A stretch of DNA of 34,842 bases from GCA-2686765 sp036012725 (GTDB taxonomy: Bacteria > Pseudomonadota > Alphaproteobacteria > Rhodospirillales > 2-02-FULL-58-16). Position 1 is the stretch's first letter, and each line of letters opens with the position of its first letter. The DNA lies in contig DASCPW010000069.1 in the NCBI GenBank assembly GCA_036012725.1, forward strand, positions 1 to 34,842. Reading direction: 5' to 3'. The notes beneath the pieces were generated by a model. The model was not told the origin of the DNA. It was given only the letters and a program-made list of their open reading frames with translations, and searched no databases. Below, piece after piece: positions 9,096-18,000 of the stretch. The position numbers and the translations under genes were made by a program.

Positions 9096-10342
9096 TCGAG
9101 CACCAAGGACAGCAGCCCGTCGGCCAGTTTCGGCTCGAACCAGGTCGACTTGGGCGGCATCACCAGGCCGGCGTCGGCAACCGCTATCAACTCCCCAAGG
9201 CTGGTCGGGTAAAGGGCGAAGGCGGCGCTCCAATCGCCGCCGTCGACAAGCCGCTCAAGCTCCCCGAGGCCGCGGCCGCCGCCGATACACTCGACGCGGG
9301 GATCGGTTCGGGGATCGCCGATGCCCAGTACCGGGTGCAAGAGATGGCGGCCGAGAAGACTGACATCGAGACGCGCCGCCGGGTCATCGGCCACCGGCGG
9401 AGCACCACGCACGGCCAGCCGATACCACTGGCCGCCCGTATAAAGGCCAAATTCACCGGCCTTGGCCGGGCGCGCCGGACCGGCGCTGACCTCGATGGTA
9501 AAGGCTTGGGAAACTTTGGCCAGGAAACCTTCCACGCCGAGCCCGCCGAGATCGCGGACGACCCGGTTATAATCAAGAATCCGCACTTCGCTGTCGGGAA
9601 AGCTGACCATAAGGAAACTGTTGTAGGATTCGTCCCCCCGATGCGCGGGGTTGGCTCTCCGCCTTGCCGCCGCCACCCGCGCCGCCGCCGCCGAACGGTG
9701 ATGGCCGTCGGCGATGTAAATGGTGTCCATGGCCTCGAAAGCCCGGCTCAGATGGTCGATCCCGGCTCTGTCCGCGACCACCCAGAGGCTATGATCGACA
9801 CCATCTCCGGCATTGATATCGATGGCCGGCGCCTGACCGGTGGCGCCGGCGACAACCTCCGCCACTTGGCCATCGGCCCGATGGGCGGCAAAGACCGGCC
9901 CGGTCTGCGCGCCCAAAGCCTCGATCTGCCGGACCCGATCATCTTCCTTGTCGGGATGGGTCAGTTCATGGCGGCGGATGCGGTTGCTTCGATAAGCGGC
10001 GATCGAGCCGGCGGCGGCGATGCCGGTCTGGACATGGGCACCCGTTTTCATCCGGTAGACATAATAGCTTGGCTCAAGGTCGCGTTTCAGCACTCCGCCA
10101 GCGATCATGCGCGCCAGATATTCCGCCCCCTTGGCATAGACTTCCGGCGCTTTCGCGTCCGTACCCGGAGGCAAGTTGATTTCGGGCTTGGAAATGCGTA
10201 GGAAACTCCACGGCATGCCATCGGCGAGCCGGCGCGCCTCTTCGGTGGAGACAACATCATAAGGCGGGGCGGCGACCTCGGCGGCGCGCCCCGGCGCCGG
10301 ACGCAAGGCCCGAAACGGGCGTATCATGGGAACGTCAGCCAT
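9092..10342 (-). CDS. DUF1015 family protein
   Basis: A 416-residue cytoplasmic protein of the DUF1015 family, widespread but of unknown biochemical role. Recognisable blocks are the N-terminal IRPFRALRP...VAAPPYDVVS, the ELTHPDKEDDRVRQIEALGAQTGPVF stretch around residues 125-150 and the central IADGHHRSAAAARVAA. No signal peptide or membrane segment is visible. The gene is convergent with the pump and their stop codons overlap by 4 bases (9092-9095), with no room for a classical terminator. The ribosome-binding site is weak. In other genomes this family is often near serine or phosphoglycerate metabolism genes; nothing here supports that link. Confidence 0.88.
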   Translation of the reverse strand: MADVPMIRPFRALRPAPGRAAEVAAPPYDVVSTEEARRLADGMPWSFLRISKPEINLPPGTDAKAPEVYAKGAEYLARMIAGGVLKRDLEPSYYVYRMKTGAHVQTGIAAAGSIAAYRSNRIRRHELTHPDKEDDRVRQIEALGAQTGPVFAAHRADGQVAEVVAGATGQAPAIDINAGDGVDHSLWVVADRAGIDHLSRAFEAMDTIYIADGHHRSAAAARVAAARRRANPAHRGDESYNSFLMVSFPDSEVRILDYNRVVRDLGGLGVEGFLAKVSQAFTIEVSAGPARPAKAGEFGLYTGGQWYRLAVRGAPPVADDPAARLDVSLLGRHLLHPVLGIGDPRTDPRVECIGGGRGLGELERLVDGGDWSAAFALYPTSLGELIAVADAGLVMPPKSTWFEPKLADGLLSLVLD

Positions 10343-10530
10343 TTTTCAGCGCTCGTCTTGTCGAGGCTCCGGCATTTCTTTCCCACAGCCGCCAAAAAAG
10401 CTGTTTTACCACCGCCAAGGCGCCAAGAGCTTTTTGAAATTCCTTCATGCCTAGGCTTTTTCTGTAATCGGCGCGCCGATGTCAATCCCCACCTCTTGTC
10501 CATTCGCCATGGCGTGAAACAGCTTGTCCA

Positions 10531-10756
10531 TCAGCCGCTCTTGCGGATGACGATGGTGAATACGCCGTCTTTTTCCCGGCATTCGACCAATTCGTTGCCG
10601 GTGGCCTCGCAGAATGCCTCGAAATCCATAGCCCCCCCGGTCGGTGACCAGGACCTGGAGGATGTCGCCCGCCAGCAACAGCTTCACCGCCCTTATCGAA
10701 CGGATGACGGGCAGCGGACAGTTCAGCCCCTTCAAATTCAAGGTCATCTTTGTCAT
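10531..10756 (-). pseudogene. tusA: TusA/SirA-like sulfur carrier, frameshifted
   Basis: The first 40 or so codons encode a TusA-type protein (LNLKGLNCPLPVIRS with the persulfide-carrying Cys in CPLP, then VLVTDRG). A run of seven G on the coding strand (C run at 10632-10638) then throws translation out of frame. If the run is read as six, the reading continues as AMDFEAFCEATGNELVEC, then REKDGVFTIVIRKSG, and ends at TGA (10531-10533), giving a 74-residue protein of normal family length. As written, the frame runs on to 10451 with unrelated sequence. TusA relays sulfur for tRNA thiolation, molybdenum cofactor synthesis and sulfur oxidation. It is divergent from an ArsR gene of sulfide-sensor type. 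It may be a pseudogene, a slippage-decoded gene or an assembly error. Confidence 0.82.
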
Positions 10757-10810
10757 TGCTTGGCTTTACGGGCGCCGCTCGCGGCAAAGGCCAACAGAAG
10801 CGGCTTTATA

Positions 10811-11043
10811 TTGCACTGCAAAATATTTATTGCGGAGCAACATTCATTAAAATAATAGTAGATTGGCCCAGGATCGCCGGCAAAGGTTTTGTCCGGCCAG
10901 GGACCAGCCTCTCTTCAAAAGAGCCACACTCAAATAATCAATCATAATAACAGCAACTTATTACTTTTCGGCAGACTGCCTTCACGGCCATCCCCACTCC
11001 CCGGCGGATGGATAGATAAGTGGCACCTAATATTGCGGAGCAT
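10811..11043. promoter_or_regulatory. TTGC-N3-GCAA palindromes between tusA and arsR
   Basis: The 440-base region between the tusA and arsR starts has no gene and is AT-rich compared with its flanks. TTGC-ACT-GCAA (10811-10821) and TTGC-GGA-GCAA (10830-10840) are perfect short inverted repeats spaced 19 bases start to start. The 12-mer TATTGCGGAGCA at 10828-10839 recurs at 11031-11042, where the last arm is imperfect (GCAT). Two adjacent sites near the tusA start and one nearer arsR fit a repressor controlling both directions. That the ArsR protein binds them is inference. Confidence 0.4.
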
Positions 11044-11197
11044 AACAACAACTGAATTTTTACTGGCCGAAACAACCTGGAATTGGTAGATTACCATTAT
11101 TGAATACAAAAGATTTCTTCACATCGGCCCACAAGGGACGTGGCCGCACCGGAGGCGTGGCCGAAAACAATCAAAAATGGAGTTCCAGGAACCGGTT

Positions 11198-11548
11198 ATG
11201 GACCTCGAAGCAATACACGAAAACGCAGGGCGCGCCAGCGCGCTGTTGAAAGCCATGAGCAACCAACACCGTTTGCTCATTTTATGCCAACTGGTGCCGG
11301 GAGAGAAATGCGTCGGCGATCTGGTGCAGGTCATCGGGCTCAGCCAGTCGGCTTTGTCGCAGCATCTTGCCAGGCTGCGCCGCGACGGCCTGGTCAAAAC
11401 CCGCCGCGCGGCGCAGACCATTAACTATTCCCTGGTCGGCGAGGAGGCGATCGCCATCATTGAAACCCTCGACAGCCTTTATTGCGGCCGCGAGGCGGTG
11501 CTCACTTACAACGCCGACAGCCAAGCTCCCAAAACCGTCGCCGTCTAG
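11198..11548 (+). CDS. ArsR/SmtB-family repressor of SqrR/BigR (sulfide-sensing) type
   Basis: A 116-residue winged-helix repressor. The ArsR core is clear: ALLKAMSNQHRLLILCQL, then VGDLVQVIGLSQSALSQHLARLRRDGLVKTRR as recognition helix and wing. Cysteines fall at 30, 38 and 96. The 30/96 pair is 66 residues apart, the same spacing as the reactive pair known in SqrR (41/107) and BigR (42/108), and sits in matching positions (end of helix 2 and the LYC near the C-terminus). It lacks the usual metal-site cysteine motif. It would therefore sense hydrogen sulfide or persulfides by forming a polysulfide bridge. The ATG at 11198 has AGGA at 11187-11190; ATG 11177 is in frame without a good site. The divergent neighbour is tusA, which fits a sulfur stimulus. 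Confidence 0.85.
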   Translation: MDLEAIHENAGRASALLKAMSNQHRLLILCQLVPGEKCVGDLVQVIGLSQSALSQHLARLRRDGLVKTRRAAQTINYSLVGEEAIAIIETLDSLYCGREAVLTYNADSQAPKTVAV

Positions 11549-11608
11549 TGCAAATCCCGAGCCGATGGACGCATCGGCGACAACGCATTTGCATTTGAAA
11601 CAGATAGA

Positions 11609-11650
11609 TAGAGCGTTTCAGGTAAACGCATCTGGACCGGAAATGCTCTA
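11609..11650. repeat. Palindromic intergenic repeat (REP-like)
   Basis: TAGAGCGTTTCAGG at 11609-11622 and CCGGAAATGCTCTA at 11637-11650 are inverted repeats matching at 12 of 14 positions around a 14-nt centre. The AGAGC...GCTCT palindrome with TTTC/GAAA arms is the look of a dispersed intergenic repeat common in alphaproteobacterial genomes. It lies between the convergent arsR and 11724-12473 genes and may help end transcription, although no T tract follows. Confidence 0.55.
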
Positions 11651-11723
11651 GCGTCGGCGTGACGGAAAGGCGGCCTCGGATGGGCACGGCCTAGGGCTGT
11701 CTTAAGGGCGTTGGGGGGCTATC

Positions 11724-12473
11724 TTAATGGACGCTGGCGGCCTGGTTTTCCTGGCCCAAGATCCATTTCAGTTCTTCTTTCATGATGTCGATGTCACGGG
11801 ACGGCTTGGCCTTGAAAATCTCCGAGATGATGGCAAGGCGAACCGGTTTCGGTATGCGCCGCAAGTTTTCCAGCAACAGAAACTTGATGCTGGGGCGGAT
11901 GTTGGCGGACAGCAGCAGGCTGAGAACCAGTTTCTTGCGGATATCGTTGCGCATGTTTCCGGCCTCGACGAGTTCGAAAAATTCGCGCACGAACCGGCGC
12001 GGCGCGATCACCCCTTCCAACAGGGCATGCAGATTCTGACGCAGGGCCATCGTGTACTGGGTGCGGGTGTGGACGATGACCTTGCTGGCGTGGTGGCGAA
12101 CCTGGGCGATGGTGCCGGAGTTGAAGGCGCTTTCGGTGACCAACGAAATGCTCTTGCTGACCAGCGGGTGTTTGGTCATCTCGGCGACCATGTCATAGAT
12201 GCCGGACACCAGCTTGGTCTTGCCGGCGAGCGGCGACAGCCGGGCCGCCGCCGCCAGCGCCATGGGCGTCTCCGGGTCCCGGGCCGCCATCATCGCCAGG
12301 GCCAGGGGATCCTCGAAACCGCGCAGATCCAAGCCGTGATCCATCAGGTTTTCGGGCATGAGCATGCGCGAATCCTCACCCGGCAGGCAGATGGGAAAGC
12401 CCTTTTTGTAATCTTCCTTGATGCCGAGGGCGGCATTAAGGCCCTCATGGGTGATGCCAAGAGCGTTGCCCAT
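11724..12473 (-). CDS. Uncharacterised helical protein
   Basis: A 249-residue protein I do not recognise. It has no signal peptide or clear membrane segment and is mainly predicted alpha-helix. Notable parts are an N-terminal GNALGITHEGLNAALGIKEDYKK, a middle portion with many His/Arg/Thr (HHASKVIVHTRTQY at about residues 130-145) and a basic C-terminal half (NDIRKKLVLSLLLSANIRPSIKFLLLENLRRIPKPVRLAI) that looks like stacked helical repeats. Codon use matches a long-resident gene. It is transcribed alone; AAGGAG lies just upstream of the ATG (AGCCTTTAGATGG context, a moderate site). The opposite strand has a long open frame, but the protein composition is natural only in this direction. Confidence 0.75.
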   Translation of the reverse strand: MGNALGITHEGLNAALGIKEDYKKGFPICLPGEDSRMLMPENLMDHGLDLRGFEDPLALAMMAARDPETPMALAAAARLSPLAGKTKLVSGIYDMVAEMTKHPLVSKSISLVTESAFNSGTIAQVRHHASKVIVHTRTQYTMALRQNLHALLEGVIAPRRFVREFFELVEAGNMRNDIRKKLVLSLLLSANIRPSIKFLLLENLRRIPKPVRLAIISEIFKAKPSRDIDIMKEELKWILGQENQAASVH

Positions 12474-12944
12474 CTAAAGGCTCCTTGCCGATAACGGCTC
12501 GTCGCCCGGATCGCTTATCGCCATTGTTGACCCTTTTTTTTCCGGCTTCACGTTCTGCCCATTGCTGTTATTAGCGCGATGGAAAGCGCAAATAAACTAC
12601 TTTTTGAGTATCAATATTTATAAAACCACAAAATATAGTGTATCACATAATTGATGCGATTCTCCTGAATTTCGCCCATGGAAACCCATTCGATGCCTTC
12701 ATTTTTCTCCATAAAAGATTGATAAATTGATATTTTTTCCCGATGGATCAAAAAAATATTTTCACTCCCGCCTGTTCGTAGCCCTTTCACGATCACCGCA
12801 AACCAAGATCAAAAGAAGATTTTGCACCGCTGGAGCCATATACCAGAAGGTATGAGAATCACCTATATATTGTTATATAAACAACATATGGTAATGATTG
12901 ATTGACATGTCACATCACATAATATAACCGATTCATTAGTTAGG
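12474..12944. other. AT-rich intergenic region with a promoter candidate
   Basis: About 470 bases, clearly richer in A+T than its neighbours, without a convincing gene. The best signal is at its right end: TTGACA (12902-12907) and TATAAC (12923-12928), 15 bases apart, reading toward the next gene. The perfect palindrome TGACATGTCA (12903-12912) overlaps the -35 element and could be an operator. Farther left, TTGTT/AACAA arms lie around 12870-12884. The base composition may reflect a regulatory region or an old insertion. Confidence 0.4.
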
Positions 12945-12968
12945 TTGGATTTGGGGGAAACTCAGACC

Positions 12969-13361
12969 GTGGGCGCAACCAAGGGCTTCGAAGGCATGCC
13001 GGGGCGGTCAACCGATTCGGCAATTGAGATGGATGGCCGGGACCGGCCGCTCGGGGCCTATTCGGTTTTCCACGTCAAACGCAACGCCCAGGAGGAAATT
13101 TTTGTCGACGTGGTTTCCGCCGCCGACGAGGCCACCGCCAGGCGGAGGGCCGAACGGCTGTTCGGGAACATCGCCATCCTCCATGTCCGCAAGAACGATT
13201 TGGCGCCTGAAGACGGCCCGGCTTCGTCAACGCCGCCGGCGGCGAAAACGCAGCACCCCCATGACGCGGCCGGCTATCCCAGCGCGCGTTTCATAAATGG
13301 GAAATTTCACGCCACCTCCGCCGCCGCCGCTGGCGCCGCCTTGCAAGACATTGACGAATAG
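12969..13361 (+). CDS. Uncharacterised protein
   Basis: About 130 residues, no family recognised. A compact folded segment is likely at residues about 28-75 (LGAYSVFHVKRNAQEEIFVDVV, then ATARRRAERLFGNIAILHVRK): a beta-strand, a helix with Ala/Arg and another strand. The remainder is Ala/Pro/Thr-rich and probably disordered. No signal peptide. GTG 12969 is chosen because GGGGGA lies about 10 bases before it and the promoter candidate's start point would be about 12935; TTG 12945 is an upstream alternative and ATG 13029 a downstream one. The 3' neighbour is the truncated ROK gene, about 115 bases away. Confidence 0.6.
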   Translation: MGATKGFEGMPGRSTDSAIEMDGRDRPLGAYSVFHVKRNAQEEIFVDVVSAADEATARRRAERLFGNIAILHVRKNDLAPEDGPASSTPPAAKTQHPHDAAGYPSARFINGKFHATSAAAAGAALQDIDE

Positions 13362-13478
13362 GGCATTTCGGCGCCGGCCCTTCCCTCGGCGCTGATCGTT
13401 GCCGCCTTTTCCCCTTTGCACTCCACCGCCAGCATCGGGTTAGACTGGCCCCGGCTTTGATTTTTTTAAGGAGCGGGC

Positions 13479-13898
13479 ATGCGCATCGGCATTGATCTCG
13501 GCGGCAGCAAGATCGAGGGCATCGTTTTGGACGATGGCGGGGGTGTGCTGGCGCGGCGCCGCGTACCGACGCCGCAAGGCGATTACGACGCCACCGTTAC
13601 CGCCGTCGCCGGTCTCGTCGCCGGCCTGGAACAAAAGGCTTGCCCCGCCGCCAGCATCGGCGTCGGCATCCCGGGCGCCATTTCACCGGCCAGCGGACTG
13701 GTCAAGAACGCCAACTCCACCTGTCTTATCGGCCGCCCCCTCGACAAGGACCTGCCGCCGGCCATGGGACGTGATCAATTCAAGGTCAAAAAAACCATAA
13801 AAAGAGAGGCGGCGCAATTGGTGGTCACCACGATCAAGATCAATGTCTCGCGGATTTTCGGCCAAGCCCGGCCGCCGGTGAGGCGGCGAAGTTGCTGA
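13479..13898 (+). pseudogene. ROK-family sugar kinase (fructokinase-like), N-terminal fragment
   Basis: The first 98 codons are a normal ROK kinase N-terminus: MRIGIDLGGSKIEGI carries the ATP phosphate-binding Asp-Leu-Gly-Gly, followed by RRVPTPQGDYDATVTAVAGL and GVGIPGAISPASGLVKNAN as in fructokinases of about 300 residues. Similarity ends at about 13772, after the Pro-Ala-Met-Gly-Arg. The next expected block (VRLANDANC, with the catalytic Asp) is missing and the frame runs through unrelated sequence to a stop at 13896-13898. The remaining two thirds are absent from the window. GGAGCGG gives a good ribosome-binding site. The product cannot be an active kinase. Confidence 0.85.
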
Positions 13899-13987
13899 TT
13901 GTTGTCTTGGGATGTTTGGTGGTTACGCTCTTGGATATTGACAAGGGTTTGAATGCCCGCCAAAAGCTCTTGCGTGGTTTTGGTCAT
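13775..13987 (-). CDS. Small putative membrane protein at the ROK break
   Basis: A 70-residue protein I do not recognise. Residues about 1-45 are polar and helical, rich in Gln/Asn (TQELLAGIQTLVNIQERNHQ), followed by a hydrophobic segment at about 48-68 (ETLILIVVTTNCAASLFMVF) that should span the membrane. Its TGA lies within four bases of the point where ROK similarity stops, so it belongs to the sequence that replaced the rest of the kinase. The ribosome-binding site is poor, and an in-frame upstream start at 14092 is possible but less likely. Whether it is expressed is open. Confidence 0.45.
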   Translation of the reverse strand: MTKTTQELLAGIQTLVNIQERNHQTSQDNNQQLRRLTGGRAWPKIRETLILIVVTTNCAASLFMVFLTLN

Positions 13988-14167
13988 TGTTGCTGAACCG
14001 GTAAATATGTTCCTACACTTCAATCTTAGGTAGTTAAGTAGACAAATTTTCCCAGCATACAATGGCAATTTATTCACTGCAGCATTGCACAAAGCACATG
14101 ACTGTGGAATGCATGCCCTGGTCTTGGAGCAAATCCGGTTTGCTTTCCGGGCAATCGTCAGCTGCTG

Positions 14168-14830
14168 TTATTGAGTTCGGCTGGTAGGCACGAGAATCGC
14201 CAACCTCACTTCGTCCCCAGCGCTTTCCGGAATCTCAATGGCAGCACCGAGATCCTCGGCCAACAGCCAGGCGAAATGAGCTTGAACGTTATGCGCCGTT
14301 AGCGCGTCCATTGGCACATCCCGGGTCATGACCGTCAAATACTCGTCTTTCAATCGGGCACCGGGACCCGAGGCGACAATCGCCATCCCTACACCATCGG
14401 AAAGGTCCGCGAAGTGGACGCCCAGTTCTCCCCCCCGGGGAAGGCAATCTATGCCTAACAAAATCAGGTTGAGAAGAAGTTCGACACCGTTCCCGCCGAG
14501 CACGTTGTCCGCCGCCAATCCCGGGTCTTTGGGCCAGTTCAGGTTGACCCTGCCATCGTCGAGTAAGCCAACAGCTAGGTCCCGCGCCTTGGCTAAGGAT
14601 TCATCGCCGACGCCGAAACCAAAGGCCATGCGGTAAAAGCCAAGACGGCAGGCCGTCTGCTTGGCGCTCTGGACCGCCAGGGCCAATGCATCATCGTCAT
14701 TACCACCGCCATCTTTGGCTCCAGCTTCTTCCAACAGTTCCAATCCGGCGCTGACGGCGCCGACAGAACCGGCAAGATTGTGACAAAGACGGGAACATAA
14801 AAGTTGCGCCACTTTTGGATCGACGGGCAT
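14168..14830 (-). CDS. chpT: ChpT-like histidine phosphotransferase
   Basis: About 220 residues. The N-terminal helix LLCSRLCHNLAGSVGAVSAGLELL contains the phospho-accepting His17 in the SRLCH(N/D)L(A/V)G context of ChpT, the Caulobacter phosphotransferase that passes phosphate from the hybrid kinase CckA to CtrA and CpdR. The C-terminal part resembles a degenerate histidine-kinase ATPase fold (GGNGVELLLNLILLGIDCLPRGG), as in ChpT dimers that have lost ATP binding. AAGGTGG just upstream supports the ATG at 14830; the open frame extends farther to 14959 without a better start. Transcribed alone. Cell-cycle or motility control via CtrA is the expected role. Confidence 0.8.
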   Translation of the reverse strand: MPVDPKVAQLLCSRLCHNLAGSVGAVSAGLELLEEAGAKDGGGNDDDALALAVQSAKQTACRLGFYRMAFGFGVGDESLAKARDLAVGLLDDGRVNLNWPKDPGLAADNVLGGNGVELLLNLILLGIDCLPRGGELGVHFADLSDGVGMAIVASGPGARLKDEYLTVMTRDVPMDALTAHNVQAHFAWLLAEDLGAAIEIPESAGDEVRLAILVPTSRTQ

Positions 14831-14988
14831 GTTCCACCTTTCAGATGTTAGCCATGCTTTATCACTAAAAAGAAGACTGGATTTTCCCCCATGAATACCC
14901 ATCATAATAGTCACCATTCGAAAACAGGCCCAGCCCGAACCCGGTAAACGCCCCGACAAACGAAAAATATTAAGTGGATTTAGTCGCC

Positions 14989-14998
14989 GGAACGTTCC
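14989..14998. promoter_or_regulatory. Palindrome upstream of the formate dehydrogenase fusion
   Basis: GGAACGTTCC is a perfect 10-bp palindrome about 60 bases before the dehydrogenase start, with weaker flanking symmetry. TTTAATATA just downstream is an AT-rich stretch that could be part of the promoter. It is a candidate regulator site; no known consensus is matched with confidence. Confidence 0.3.
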
Positions 14999-15060
14999 CG
15001 TTTAATATACCGATAAAGAGTGACCCCGTTGGCATACAATAAGGTTAGTAGAGTTGCAGA

Positions 15061-18000
15061 ATGAATGATGAAACCGAGATAATCCAGTTGACCATTAACG
15101 GTCAAAACGCCACCACCATTAAAGACCAGACGATATTCGACGCGGCAGCAGCCGCGGATATATCCATCCCTGAACTCTGCTCCGATCCACGCACCAAGCC
15201 GTCAGATAGATGTGAGATGTGCGCTGTCGAGATCGACGGAATTGCCGAAACCATCCTGTCATGCAACACGGCTGCCGCCAGCGGCATGATTGTCAATACC
15301 GAGTCCAAAGCCCTGACCAAGAAAAGGCAGGCCATCCTCGACAATTATCTGTCCGATCACAATGCCTATTGCCTGCCGCCATGCCAGTACGCTTGCCCGG
15401 CCGACATCGACGTGGCCGGGTACTTAGAACTGATCGCCAATGGCGAGAACGTCGGCGCCACCATGCTGATCAAGGAGCGCCTGCCACTTCCCGGTATTCT
15501 CGGCAGGGTTTGCCCGGCGCCGTGCGAAACGGTGTGCCGCCGCGCCCAAATCGACGGCGAGCCGGTGGCCATTTGCTGGCTCAAGCGCTACGCGGCGGAC
15601 AAGGCCGCCGAGGCAGGCGAGAAGACGCAACCCGATCCGGCCCCCGATAGCGGTAAATCCGTGGCTGTCATCGGCAGCGGTCCCGCTGGCCTCTCGGCTT
15701 CCTATTATCTAGCCCTCGACGGCCATAAGGTAACGATCTATGAAACCCATGAACATGCTGGCGGCATGCTCAGGTACGGCATCCCGCCTTACAGACTGCC
15801 GAAGGAGGTTCTTGACAAGGAAATCAATGATATCCTCAGTCTCGGTGTGACGCTCAAGACAGGCACCTCGCTTGGCGGAAACTTCAGCATATCCTCGCTA
15901 TTGGACGGCGGCGAAGACGCTGTATTCCTTGGCATCGGCGCCAGTATCAGCAAGGAGGCCCGCGTCAAAGGCGAGAGATCAGAGGGTGTCTACTCGGCCA
16001 TAGAATTTCTCAATGAGGTCAACAGGAGCAAGAGGACGAAAATCGGCAACCGCGTCGCAGTCATCGGCGGCGGCTTTACGGCGGCCGACGCCGCAAGGAC
16101 AGCCAGACGCCTGGGCTCCAGGCATGTTTCCTTGGTCTACCGCCGGGGTCGCAAGGAGATGCCCGCCAGCCCCCTGGAAATTCATGAATGCGAGGTTGAG
16201 GGCGTTGTCCTGGAACTTCTCACGGCGCCGGTTGCCATCAAGCCCGCCGGCGACGGGTCACTCATCATGACCTGTCAGCGCATGGAACTCGGCGAGCCTG
16301 ACGATAGCGGCCGGCGCCGCCCCCAACCGGTCGAAGACTCGGATTTCAACCTGGAGGTCGACAACATTCTGCTTGCCATCGGCCAGGATGTGGACATGCC
16401 TGGCACCAGAGAGGATATGTCACTAACCGGCTGGGGTTCGATCGAGGTTGATGGCCCGACCATGATGACGAGCATACCCAAGGTGTTCGCCGCCGGTGAC
16501 TGCGAAACCGGAGCCGCGACCGTGGTTGAAGCCGTCGGCGGTGGACGGCGCGCAGCAAAGGCGATCTCCGCGTTCCTTGAAGGCAAAGGGCAACGTGAAA
16601 TCGCCGATATCGTCGCGGTGGAAAAGCCGAAATTCTTCGACATCGGCGCAAAAAGCAAATTCAACTATCAGCGCGCTGAAATGCCGGTTGTCCCAGGGGA
16701 TGTGCGCAACGATACCTTTGGCGTCGAAGTGCGCACGGCGAGTCTTGGCGCCGACGATGCGACGGGCGCCTTCCGCGAAGTCGATGAAGGCTTCACCGAG
16801 GAACAGGCGGTCGCCGAAGCCCTGCGCTGCCTGCAATGCGTCTGCCAGGCTGCCGGCAGTTGCAAGCTCCAGGAAAACTCGATCCTCTATAACGCGGGGA
16901 CCAAGAAATTCAAGGGAACGGACGATATGCTTCAGCTAACGTCCTTCCCCTTCTTCGTGTTGGACATGGAAAAGTGCATCAAGTGCCATAACTGCATCAA
17001 TGTCTGCAAAGAGGTGCAGCACAGGGACGTCTACGCCGTCGGCGGCGACGAATACCCCGTTCTTGTCAGCGGCACCAACGATTACCGCGACACGGAGTGC
17101 AACAACTGCGGTCAGTGCATCTCGGCCTGCCCGACCGGGGCGCTGAAGGATATTACGGATGTCGGCATAAAACGAAGCGCGGTCCGCAAAAAGGTACCCA
17201 CGATATGCGCCTACTGCGGCGTCGGCTGTTCGCTGAATCTGGAGGTCGAAGACGGCAAGGTGGTTGCCGTTTCGAACTCGTTCGAGTCCGAGGCGAACAA
17301 TGGAAACCTCTGCGTGAAGGGGCGCTTCGGTTTCGATTTCATCAACCATATCGACCGGCTGACGACGCCCTTGTTGCGTAAGGGCGGAAAGGGCTCTCCG
17401 CTTGAACCCGTGTCGTGGGACGAAGCCACCACTTATGTTGCCGATAAGCTGAACCAAATTAAAGAGGAGCACGGACCCAACGCCATCGCCGGGCTGAATT
17501 CGTCGAAAGCCACAAACGAAGAGAACTATGTGTTTCAGCGGTTCATGCGGGCCGCCATCGGGACCAACAACGTGGACCACTGCGCCAGACTATGCCACGT
17601 CGCCTCGGCGGTAGCCTTGGACCAGTCCATTGGCAGCAGCGCGCCGACGGCGACGACCCGTGATATCAGCGAAGCGGATGCCATCATCATCATTGGCTCC
17701 AACACGACGGAAACCCATCCGGTCATTTCCGGTGCCGCCCTTGCCGCCAGATACGAACGCGACGCGTCGATCATCGTCATCGATCCGCGCCGGATCGAGA
17801 TGGTCGATCACAGCAACATTTGGCTGAGACCCAACGCCGGCACCAATGTCGCGGTTCTCAACGCCATCGCGAAAGTGATCCTCGACGAAGGACTGGCCGA
17901 CGAGGCGTTCATCGCCTCCAGAACCGAAGGTTTTGAGGATTTCAAGACCTCCCTCGAAGGTTATTCGCCGGAAATGGTCGAGGCCGTGACCGGCATCGAC

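Noticed and set aside
9335..10201. Plus-strand open frame of 288 codons opposite DUF1015
   Set aside because: The minus-strand frame carries the family motifs; this one has no motif and no ribosome-binding site.
11727..12494. Plus-strand 255-codon frame opposite the uncharacterised 11724-12473 gene
   Set aside because: It is rich in Gln/Gly/His/Asp runs, as expected of antisense frames; the minus-strand product has a natural helical composition. Neither has a known family, so this choice is less certain than others.
12611..12796. 61-codon minus-strand frame in the AT-rich region
   Set aside because: GTG start without a ribosome-binding site, no recognisable family, and composition driven by the local A+T content.
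17581..17595. Selenocysteine in the formate dehydrogenase active site
   Set aside because: The codons here are TGC (Cys841 and Cys845), not TGA, and no selenocysteine insertion hairpin is needed.
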